64,000 nt of DNA from Filosporella fistucella (taxonomy: Eukaryota; Ascomycota; Leotiomycetes; Helotiales), in the NCBI GenBank assembly GCA_030077755.1, contig JAQJZZ010000015.1, forward strand, positions 2,356,001 through 2,420,000, written 5' to 3'. Position numbers and translations under genes: made by a program. Position 1 is the first letter of the stretch. Each line of letters starts with the position of its first letter. Of this stretch, positions 55,201 through 64,000 are shown piece after piece. The notes beneath the pieces are model-generated. The model was not told the DNA's origin and ran no database searches. It saw only the letters and a program-made list of their open reading frames with translations.

Positions 55201-56729
55201 CATCCCGAGCAGTCATGACCCCAATTTGATGAGCACTCTCGAGAATGACATGCGCGTTTGCTCCTCCGACACCAAAAGAATTCACGCTGGCTCGGCAAGC
55301 TTTACTTTTAGGGAAGGGTGTGACCTCCACAGGGACTGTCATATTTGCCTCACGAAATTTGATGCGCGGATTGGGTGTTGCGAAGTAGATGTTGGGCGGT
55401 ATTTCCTGATGCTCGAGGGCAAGCACAACCTTGAGCACAGAATTTAATCCCGAGGCTCCCTCCGCGTGCCCACTGCAATAAGTCAGCTTCGAAACTCTGT
55501 CTCGATTGAATCATATCAGGCTGGACATTCGACTCTATCACAATGTAGAATTGGAAATAAAAACAAAGAGAAAAGCATACAGATTTGGCTTGATACTGCC
55601 AATTATGACACCTTCCGTGCCACCAAACACACGTCCAACTGCATTCGCTTCAGCAGGATCACCAATCGCCGTCCCAGTACCATGTGCCTCGACAAAAGCT
55701 GTCATTTTTGGATCTAGGCCGGCTTCCTCGTATGCGCGTCGCATCATAGCTTCTTGTGATTTGGAACTTGGGACAGTGATACCAGGAGTCTTCCCATCAA
55801 AATTGATCGCACTGCCTCTGATGATTGCGCGAATAGGATCGCCATCTTTAATGGCATCACTAAGCCATTTGATATATATGGCATTGATTGCGTCTCCACG
55901 AGCGTAGCCATCCGCAGCAGCGTCGAAGGATTTGCATTTACCTTCCGCGGAAAGGGCAGGCGACATTGACACAGAAGCCGTAGGTGTGAAGATTAAGCTT
56001 GTACCGCACACCAAAGCAGAAGAACAGTCTCCAGCACGAATGGCGCGAGTGGCTTGGTGTAAAGCGATTAGCGAGGAGGAGCAAGCACTCTTGACTGTGA
56101 AGGAAGGCCCTTTGAGATCAAATTCAAAGCTTAGACGGTTTGAGAGGGAAAAATCATGTTGGCCGCAGATTCGATGCGGTCCAGGAAGGCCTCCAGCTTG
56201 GACATCCTTGGCATATAGATCTGACCAATCCTGGTACGGTCAGTAAATATGCAGTGACCTGTAATTTCAGAGGGTTCACTTCTCCAAAGACACCGACGAA
56301 GCATCCCATGTTTGTTCCTCGCCAATTGACTTGCCCTGCGTTTTCCATACATTCATAAACTACCTCGAGAAGCATTTTCGCCTGAGGGTCAAGAACGTCG
56401 ATTTCTTTTGAGATCATTGAAAACATGGAAGCATCCATATGTCGAAGACTGTCTGAATCTGCCAGATAATATCCATATTTGGATTTCATTGAACCTGCTT
56501 TGGAATTCTCGCTGAAGAAGGATTCAATATTGAATCTATCTTTTGGAACCAAGCACCTCGCCGATCTCTTTTCGACAAGGAGCGACCACAAGTCGTCGGC
56601 TGTGTGAACTCCTCCAGGAAGCCGCATACCCATCCCAACCACAGCAAGAGGCTCAAGCTGAGGACATTTTGTGGTTGGAATGCCTTCTTGGTCCATAGCT
56701 GCACTGTAGCTGGTAATATCCTCTCCCAT
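49225..56729 (-). CDS. Highly reducing type I polyketide synthase, with apparent frameshift in KR
   Basis: Seven exons: 56729-56280, 56230-55581, 55472-54298, 54246-51626, 51570-51214, 51162-50831 and 50780-49225, about 2,380 residues. Domains in order, with rough residue positions. KS (20-445): Cys in SACSSSL, His in EAHGTGT and in GHAEG. AT (565-880): GHSSGE. DH (950-1240): WLQDHQV and HPAVIDN. MT-like (1330-1480): ILEIGGSGR, weak. ER (1625-1860): GHEGSG and [11 protein letters not shown] (1890-2170): [10 protein letters not shown] and SNYAAAN. ACP (2230-2310): [11 protein letters not shown]. No thioesterase or reductase follows. All junctions keep frame except one place in exon 7: one extra base in the A-run at 50440-50443 causes a stop at 50432-50434, and the next frame continues the KR. 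This is either a real mutation or a sequencing error. Product unknown. Confidence 0.88.
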
Positions 56730-59144
56730 TTTAAGTTAGTTGAATAAGGACTAGATTCAAGACAGTTAGGAAGAAAGGAAGCATATATGATTCAATAGTA
56801 GTGATTCAACTCATCTCATCCTCCAAACCCCCAGGAGGGTACCCAATGCAATTGCTAATATCAGACTAATACAAGGAAACCTAATGCTGTTGGTACCAAA
56901 TGCTACCTCAGTATTACTCGCAGCATTTCCAATAATCCGGGGTTATGAGACGGGTCGCATAACGGATTGCATGCATACTTCTAGTTCGATCCCCTTCATC
57001 GCGTCTCTAGCAGGAAAATGATAGGGTGGGTAAATCCGGAATGAGAATAATTGATCCGCGAACTGGAACCGAGCAACATCCTGGATCCGCACACCTGAAG
57101 AGGATAATCACGTGAAATGGGTATATATTTCCAGCGGCGCAGTATGCACGTCAAACTCTCGGGGCGCTCACTAGAAGTCCACAACCGAATTGGATATAGA
57201 TATCATTTATCATATGCTATGCAGATCGGATTCGATCCGTTCCACATTATACCCAAAGTTGGTACTGAGCTAGTGTGGGTATTGCTAGAGCTTCTTCCAG
57301 CACGACGGTGTTTGTCGCGTACCACGTTCATGCGAATAATGGTATCGGGTAAAGAGCGAATGGAATAAATGTGAGCAAAAGATGGAAGTGTTTCCCTTGT
57401 CTCTGGTCTGGGAATATGCCTAGCATGAAAACTCTACTGATTCGACGCACAGCCAAAATAGGAGCACACAGGATTCGAGTAGAACATTGCTTCTGATGTT
57501 TTTCAGGACTGCTACATCACTCATTGAAGGAGGCTTCGTCTTCATAGAACAGGATCTCGGTACACTTGTACCAGTTACTGCAGAAGAATGTAGATTGACA
57601 TCATAAATAGTCAACTTCTTTGGGATATACCTTAGCTAGAAACATACGAAGTAACCGCATCATCGGTATGTCAAGTCCCAAGCGTTCGGATTCAGGAAAG
57701 ATCAGCAGAGGCTAATTGAAACGAAATTCTAATAGCGCCAAGGCAGGTTCGAGTGCCGTTATCCTATGGCACTTTCTTTCCCGGAAGCTTGATAGCACCC
57801 CAAACCAAAGCTCAATCGAGGGGGTATTTGTCTGAATGAAAACAGAACGCATAACAGCAGGCAGAGAGAAAAACTGGGAGTATCTCCGACGCTGCGGAAA
57901 CCTGCGAGGTGTGTGCGCAAGAAAGCTCCATTGTGCCTTGAAGTCTTGCAGAGGGGATCTTCCTACTAAGGTAGGTTCCAAGGCCGTTGCTGCATCTGCT
58001 CTTGCAAATTGATCTCGAGGACCAATGGCAGAAGAATATGACTTACTTGATGATGCATTCTCCACTCGAAGTTTCTCCATCACTCCCAAGGAACACATAT
58101 CAAGAGACACACATCAAGAAAACAATCGATTCCCGGATTTATTGTCTCAGTCTCTGCCTTGAGCTTTGTCATGCCAGTTATATATCGTATCCAGGCACTT
58201 CTTGCTCTCAACCCCATTGTCAATCTGCCATCGCATATTTATCCTCTGCACGGGTTGGGTTGTGCTTGTCAGTTGCAGGGCCTGGAATCGTATCCCAGAA
58301 CTCGATGTCGCGTCATGGTACTGCTGGGGATCTTGGAATGCATCGAGACAGCTGCTTGAATTGCACCGAGATCTGCACAGGCTCTTCCTTTCTGATCAGC
58401 TGGTGGCACCGCAGATAAAAATACAGATTGATATATGTTTGAGGTTGTCGTATCTCCTCACTCTGAGTGTTTCCCGGAGCCATGGTGAGGGATCTTCGTC
58501 CAGCACTCCCCTTCAACTGTCCATTAAGCAGGATATTTCTGTGCGAGCATTTCCCAAGGAGCCGCCAAGGGGGATCAATTATAGCCAAAGATATGCGCAA
58601 GTAGCTAGCGTAGCAGTTGAGATAATACAGACAGGAGGTGAGAGGATGCGGTGGAGATGTCGAACCAATTTAGTCGGGCACATTTGGAGCTATGGGAGCT
58701 AGGGACACTTCTGATGCCGCTTTAGTGGCCCAATCAGCATCGTCAGGAGCGGCATCATATATCATCAACACAGCTGGAGGACAGGTTATGTCGAGCTTCG
58801 AGCTTTTTTTATAAATAATTATAGTGCACATTCATCTGCCACTATCAGTTTTTACGCGTTTCTTCTTCTTTGACACTCGATAACCAAGTCTTCAGCATTA
58901 GATACTCGGACATGGTGGAGTCACATGGTATTCCCCACAGCGGGGTACCTAAGTTCATTCATCCCGTACCACAGAGATTACTGATACAACCGCGGTCCCT
59001 CGCCAAGCAGACATTCACATCAAACAACCGATGAGGAATTACTGAACACATCCAGCAATGTAGTATATCCCCCAAAAGCCTCGCAGCCCGCTGGCAATCT
59101 GCATCAACTTAATTTTCTCCTACTACCAGTACTCCATCTTCACA
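56730..59144. other. Long intergenic region between PKS and SDR
   Basis: About 2.4 kb that should contain the PKS promoter (left end) and the SDR promoter (right end). Several short frames exist (57712-58110 minus, 58166-58702 plus, 58313-58600 minus), none with a recognisable domain. A cluster regulator gene would be expected near a PKS, but no Zn2Cys6 motif (C-x2-C-x6-C) was found here. Confidence 0.4.
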
Positions 59145-59933
59145 ATGTCCCACAATCCTCAAAAAAAGCCAGTCATTGCCATAGTAGGGGCTGGACCCGG
59201 AATAGGAGAGGCAGTCGCACGTCGTTTCACGACCGAAGGATATGTCGTTGCACTACTTGCTCGTACGGAAGATAAATTACAGACTATGAAGCAAGGTATC
59301 GATAAAGATTTCGGGGACGGAACGGCTCGATATTACATTACCGATCTTCGGGTTGAAGAACAAGTCATCAGTAGTTTCAAATCCATCAAGGAAGACCTCG
59401 GATCTGTTAATGTATTGGTTTACAACGCTGGTGCTCGCCGAGTTAATGGTCGCTCGATTCTTGATACCACGACAGAGGAATTCGAAGGCTTCACGAAAAT
59501 CAACCTTTTTGGAGCTTTCTGGTCATCGAAATGTGTCTTGCCGGATATGCTTGCAGCAGGGAAAGGAACAATTATTTTCACTGGCGCAACGGGTTCCCTT
59601 CGAGGTATGCCTGGATTGAGCAGTTTTTCACCCGGCAAATTTGGTCTCAGATCTTTGGCTCAGGTTATCACCAGGGAGTACCAGGCGAGGGGGATTCATA
59701 CGGCACATTTGATCATCGATGGGCCAGTGGATGGGAAATTAATTGGTGGGGTGAAGAGGAGGCAGTGGGAGCGTGAGGGGGAGAAAGAGAAACTTAATGA
59801 AATTGATGCATTTATCATGCAGCCTACAGATTTGGCCCAGATATATTGGTATTTGCATACACAGCCAAGGAGTGCATGGACGCAAGAGTTGGATGTGAGG
59901 GCACAGAAGGAGACGATGTTTTCAAAGTTGTGA
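59145..59933 (+). CDS. Short-chain dehydrogenase/reductase (SDR), PTS1-tailed
   Basis: Intronless, 262 residues. NAD(P) motif: IAIVGAGPGIGEAVARRF; then VNVLVYNAGA and KINLFGAFW. The catalytic region reads FTGATGSLRGMPGLSSFSPG followed by KFGLRSL: the usual Tyr of YxxxK is Phe (FSPGK), while Lys and an upstream Ser/Thr remain. The last residues are FSKL, so it carries a PTS1 peroxisomal signal. It points away from the PKS and might act on its product, or be unrelated. A Tyr-to-Phe change normally removes classical SDR activity, but a subgroup of SDRs with this change is common. Confidence 0.88.
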   Translation: MSHNPQKKPVIAIVGAGPGIGEAVARRFTTEGYVVALLARTEDKLQTMKQGIDKDFGDGTARYYITDLRVEEQVISSFKSIKEDLGSVNVLVYNAGARRVNGRSILDTTTEEFEGFTKINLFGAFWSSKCVLPDMLAAGKGTIIFTGATGSLRGMPGLSSFSPGKFGLRSLAQVITREYQARGIHTAHLIIDGPVDGKLIGGVKRRQWEREGEKEKLNEIDAFIMQPTDLAQIYWYLHTQPRSAWTQELDVRAQKETMFSKL

Positions 59934-60097
59934 AAGGGTATAAAGTATTGACGTTAATGTAACATTGAAAGATTGCATATCCTCATTCCATTGTCTACCG
60001 CACCAGGAAAGTGTACATCCAAAAGTGAAATTCCTATCTACCAGCCGAAGCTTGGCATAATAACATTACTCATAAGACATGACATAAACTGACGACC

Positions 60098-61096
60098 TCA
60101 AGAAATAGGCTGCCCAAATGCGCTATAATAGCCCCTGTTGACTGGAGACTCTACCATCCTATGCCTTCTAGCCGTGTCGCTAATCGGTTTCGATTTTTTA
60201 GCATGCTTCAGTTGTCTCCAGGTAATCGCCACGCCCACAGCGGCAACTACTACGCCGGTGACAGCAACAATTGTCCCAATCATTTCGGGCTTGGTGAAGC
60301 CGGAAGATGATTTCCCTGTGCCGTTACTCGAATTGGAAGGTTGTGCTAAGGTTGAAGAAGAGGATATGGTTGGGGAAGGTCCACTCGGCTGGGTAGTTTG
60401 TGAAACGTTTGTGGTAAATGTATTTGATGTCGAAGTAGATGAAGGGAGAGAGTTCGAAGTCGATGGAGGTGTCAAAGAAGCTGTTGTGGTCGCCGTTGTA
60501 GCAGTCGTCGCAGGATTTGTCTTCACATTTTGTCTATCTGAACGGGACAAATCAATGTCATCCTTCTACATCGACGCAAAGAAAGCCAACAGCGTTCCCG
60601 TAACAGCGAGAGACGAGAGACTCAATGCGTGTATCATATTGCCTGAGCTCCTCACGTATACAGTGACATATGAGGTAGCGGTGATGGTTTTACTCGGTGC
60701 GAGAGTGCAAGACGCACCTGTTGCTAGGATAGTAGGCTGGATAATACTCGTGTATGACCTTTCGCTGCAATATGCAGTAAGAATCGAACTTGCGCTTGTC
60801 ATGTCTGCGAGGTTGGAACATCTCGAAGAAGCTTGTATTTGAACTTTTTCAACAGCATCCCCAAGTGTATCAGCACGACAGAGACATGCGTTCGTGGAGC
60901 AGCCGATAAGGTATGCGATAGAGCCGTAAGAAGTAAAACATGCCTGCATGCATGTTTTCAGATCTGGCCAAATCTTAATCTTTGTAAAGTCGACGAGGTC
61001 TGGATTGATTGCTTGGGTGTAAACTCCGGGCAGGATGAGGAGAAGTAGGGCGAAGAGCAGTTGGGGGAGGTGCCCTCCAGATAGCGTGAACCTCAT
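60098..61096 (-). CDS. CFEM-domain cell-surface protein with two possible C-termini
   Basis: The start MRFTLSGGHLPQLLFALLLL opens a signal peptide. CFEM follows at residues ~35-115 with its eight Cys (TCMQACF, IGCSTNACLC, SRCSN, AYC). From here two readings are open. Unspliced, the frame runs to a TAG at 60566-60568 and ends as SSGNMIHALSLSSLAVTG with a hydrophobic tail, a GPI signal (176 residues). If the 90-nt intron 60655-60566 (GTGAGG...GATGTAG) is removed, exon 2 (60565-60098) adds a long Ser/Thr-rich stalk, a membrane segment (MIGTIVAVTGVVVAAVGVAI) and a basic cytosolic tail (302 residues). CFEM proteins bind haem or act in host interaction and cell-wall stability. Which form is made cannot be told from sequence. 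Confidence 0.82.
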
Positions 61097-62217
61097 TGTC
61101 CACGACTCGACAGCCAGAGTGAGACACGCGCTTTTGCGAAAAGAAGGGAAACAAGGGAAAGAGCGGAAAGGGCGGAAGGGCTATATAAGCTTCAGCGAAA
61201 AAGCAATATCCCCAACTGTTCCTGGAGCGACGGCAAGTGAGGCTGTGAGAACCATATCTGGCCATGGCGTTGCCAAGAATATACACGAAGGCGAGCCCCG
61301 CCAAATCAGAACATCACATCTACGCCAAAACTTGTCTGTGTGTCTTGAACGTGACTTAAGCATCCTGACGGAATCAACCTTACCCCTTTAATCTGAAGCT
61401 AGGCGTTTATCTTTCGTAGCTGCGCCATGAACGCTGAAGGACATGGCAAGGAGGGCTTGCAGGTCTCTGAACACTTGACAGATTAGGCTGCAAGATACAA
61501 ATCATGTTTTACTTCTTTTGGGACATAGAGGAGTTAATCTAGCTCTTGAGAAACTCTACCCATAGCTATCAAACAGTGAACAATATGAACTACCAGCATG
61601 AGCGATACTTCGATCACGTGCCATGCGCAGTGCTGATTCCCAGATGAACCACCTTAAACTGGCAAAAAAATCGAAAGAAATGATAATCGCTGGTTCCTCC
61701 GTTTCTTTCTTCGTGCCTCTCTCTGAGAATCGGTCCATTTAGGATGCCTTATTTTAGGATGTCCTAAAAATCGCAGCGCAAAATCGCTTTGTTCCGTGTG
61801 GACTGTGCAAAATCCAACGCAAAATCGTTTCCTGGTATGCTTAATGTTGGATGGAATTGAAAAGGCACAACGGCGTCTCGATGGATTCATCGGTTCATAC
61901 ACTAGCCGATCTGACGATACGAAGATAGATGCGCCGTTCGTAGTATACACTTGCCATAATTATCTTGCTGAGAATCTTGGCAGTAAGATGAAGATGATTA
62001 GTGTTCAAGATCGCTGCTGGCCGAAATGAACCTCGGCTGACGATTCGCCTTTCAACAACAACAAAAATGTTGCTGCGCCATCATCTAAGACACCGTCGAA
62101 GATATCTTAAGTTGAAGCAATTGTGATTGCTCTGATAAGGAATCCAAGCCCAAAGTGACACAGGAAGAAAGACCAGAATCCAGTGACTTTATTTGTCGCA
62201 TTTAGCTTCGATCAATC
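61097..62217. other. Intergenic region
   Basis: About 1.1 kb between the divergent CFEM and GST genes, holding both promoters. Around 61,740-61,770 AGGATGCCT, TTTAGGATG and TCCTAAAA form short repeated and inverted motifs, and AAAATCG recurs at 61,767-61,825. A 99-codon minus-strand frame overlaps these and is not supported. Confidence 0.4.
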
Positions 62218-63014
62218 ATGACACGTCAAATCGGCGGAAAATTGACGATATATGTCGACTGTGGTTCGTTCGCTGAGTGTCCTTTCCTCAACTCTAATAT
62301 TGACAATTATAGTATCACCATACTCCTGGTTCGGCTTCACCAATGTTCTGAGGCATCGACCCTCACTACAGGCCTATGGAGTTGCTGTAGATATTGTTCC
62401 CTTCTTTCTTGGCGCAGCACGTGAGAGCGTGGGCAATTCCTTCACTCCAACACCCCAATGGAAAGAAGCATTCTCAAAGCAAGATACTGAGATGAATGGA
62501 AAGATGTTGGGTTTGAAAGTTGTGCAACCGAAGGAGTTCCCAATTTTATCGTTGTTTGTAGGTTTGCATTCCTGGTTGAAAGCTTCGTGATGGCTAGAGA
62601 AGACGCACTGAGTTCAGATAGCCTGTTAGAGTCGCGACATGGGTGAAAGATCACTATGATGATTCGAAGCTTGAGGCTACCTTCCTTGGACTTGCTTCGG
62701 GGTATTGGAGCAAAGGCATCAACGTTTCGAAACCAGAAGGCATAATTGAAGCGTTGAAGGATGTCTTCTCAGCAGATGAAGTAACAGAGATCATGAAAAA
62801 GGCCGTGACGCCTGAGAATAAAAAAAGAGTGATTGAAGTCACGAAGAGTGCAGAAGGCGCCTTTGGCGCACCATGGATTGTGGTCATAAATGGAGAAGGA
62901 ACGAAGCGAAGTTGGTTCGGGAATGATAGATGGGATCAGGTTTTCGAGCATTTGGGAGTTCCGTATACTCCTGCGAGAGTTCTGAAGCCGGAGGAAGTGA
63001 AAGCAAAACTTTGA
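62218..63014 (+). CDS. Kappa-class glutathione S-transferase / DsbA-like protein
   Basis: Three exons: 62218-62263, 62313-62557 and 62622-63014, 227 residues; introns of 49 and 64 nt keep the frame. The first junction creates YVDCVSPYSWFGF, the catalytic Ser site of GST kappa. Later blocks are VDIVPFFLGA, GNSFTPTPQWK, AFGAPWIVVINGEG and WFGNDRWDQVFEHLG, all typical of the DsbA-like thioredoxin fold of this class (2-hydroxychromene-2-carboxylate isomerase family). The C-terminus ends in AKL, a PTS1-like tail; mammalian GSTK is known from mitochondria and peroxisomes. Substrate unknown. Confidence 0.88.
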
Positions 63015-64000
63015 TGGCTGAGAGCAGATTACCTGAAGTGCTAATTTCAATCGGTCCTGTAAGGCATCAGTCTTCTGGGACGAAGCTCAATGTGAAAACA
63101 AGTTGACCTCATGTACAAAGCTTGCAAAATCAATTATACAAAATAGTCTGTCTTCTCATGGGTCCGAACATGACGATGTGGTTTTTGATTATGGAAGAAG
63201 ACAGCCGTGAGCTTTGAGCGGGAGAGCCCGAAAAGCGCAGGCCAATATGCCGGGAATCGTCCGAGTCGGAAATATCTCGTTTCCTTCATTCCCAACGTCA
63301 TCGATGTCGACTATTTCTCTCGCTCGTCCCACAAACTCACCATGCTTTGACTCAGCATAGGAAAGAGTTTGAAGTAATCGTGAACAGATACAGTCACCGA
63401 GGATAACGAGAAGTCCCTGCATATTCTATGGTTTAGTGTTTGCTCGTTGTGGTTAGTTGGTGCTGGATGCCGAACATCTCTTGGTACCTTACTCTTGGCA
63501 CAACCCTTGGCTCAGCAACCTACTGTTTTGGGAATCCCCACCACTGTAGAATTACAAGAAGGCTTAGAAGCTGCCCCGGGCATCCAGAATACTGCATATC
63601 ACTTCTTTGTTCCTTAGGTAGTGTTTATACTGCACCCGAGTAATTGCTGGCTTTTAGCCTGGACCGATTTTGGTCTAGTCTCATTCATTTCACGATATTA
63701 CGCATCCTACAATTGCAATAGAAGGATACAATTACTCATTTTTGGGTAATTTTGGGACTTGAGAGCCTAAAGCCCCGGACGCGAGGAGCATGCCAGAATA
63801 TTATGTTCTTGGGCCTCGTGGCATTTCGCCGTTTTCGGGAGTGAGACGCTATGCACGTTGCTTAGTACGAGCATCTGGCATGGCTTATTATACATCCATC
63901 TCCAATGTAGTACATCGCCCTTGGATTTTCTTATTGGTTGTTTGAAACTCAAGAGCAGATAGAACCCATGTGTCGAGAAACAAGAATCGTCATACCTCAA
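63015..64000. other. Right end of the window, no supported gene
   Basis: About 1 kb. A 77-codon minus-strand frame starting MQGLLVILGDCICSRLLQTL (63189-63422) could be the first exon of a gene, with GTGAGT near 63,338-63,343 as a possible donor, but no partner exon was found. The open frame touching the right edge has no recognisable features. Confidence 0.35.

Noticed and set aside
56941..57010. TTCGATCC-like B box suggesting a tRNA
   Set aside because: No matching A box and no cloverleaf could be folded around it.
57117..58702. Several short frames between PKS and SDR as candidate cluster genes
   Set aside because: None has a recognisable domain and they overlap on both strands.
60138..60842. 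234-codon plus-strand frame opposite the CFEM gene
   Set aside because: Val/Glu-rich translation is the shadow of the Thr/Ser-rich stalk on the other strand.

Overview
The window is nuclear DNA of a filamentous ascomycete (Pezizomycotina). Evidence: short GT-AG introns of roughly 45-140 nt, two heterokaryon-incompatibility (HET) proteins, an ankyrin protein with a fungal STAND-type N-terminus, a CFEM surface protein, a GH72 GPI-anchored glucanosyltransferase, a Cip1-type secreted protein, a GH10 xylanase and a highly reducing polyketide synthase (PKS). The gene mix would suit a plant-associated or saprotrophic member such as a Leotiomycete, but that is inference. About 28 protein genes can be modelled, most by joining exons by hand. 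No tRNA, rRNA or CRISPR was found.

Layout. 1-4.6 kb: gene-poor, with an AT-rich, stop-dense left end that looks like a decayed repeat. 4.6-8.2 kb: a tandem pair of cysteine-rich proteins of unknown function with conserved intron positions. 8.9-14.6 kb: housekeeping genes (HPPK-DHPS of folate synthesis, nitronate monooxygenase, a TMEM97/EXPERA membrane protein) and an unknown. 15.6-26.9 kb: a membrane-anchored beta-trefoil-like protein, two HET proteins on opposite strands, and three small unknown proteins, two of them tail-anchored. 27.4-32.0 kb: mitochondrial dihydroorotate dehydrogenase and the ankyrin protein. 32.7-43.3 kb: cell-surface and secreted proteins: a tail-anchored acidic protein, GH72, a five-exon secreted cysteine-rich protein with decayed relatives beside it, and Cip1 and GH10 xylanase genes that diverge from one 1.6 kb region. 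43.9-47.3 kb: augmin subunit HAUS6 and a peroxisomal enoyl-CoA hydratase. 47.6-59.9 kb: an SDR, a KS-AT-DH-(MT)-ER-KR-ACP polyketide synthase and a second SDR. 60-63 kb: the CFEM protein and a kappa-class GST.

How the genes may work together. The SDR-PKS-SDR group looks like the core of a small polyketide cluster, but the PKS has an apparent one-base frameshift in its KR domain. Four enzymes (nitronate monooxygenase, enoyl-CoA hydratase, SDR, GST kappa) end in SKL or AKL, which are peroxisomal PTS1-type tails; three of them flank the PKS. The most unusual observations are the CFEM gene, whose single 90-nt intron itself encodes a GPI-type tail so that splicing would switch between two membrane anchors, the cysteine-rich tandem pair, and the secreted cysteine-rich family with an intact copy and decayed copies.
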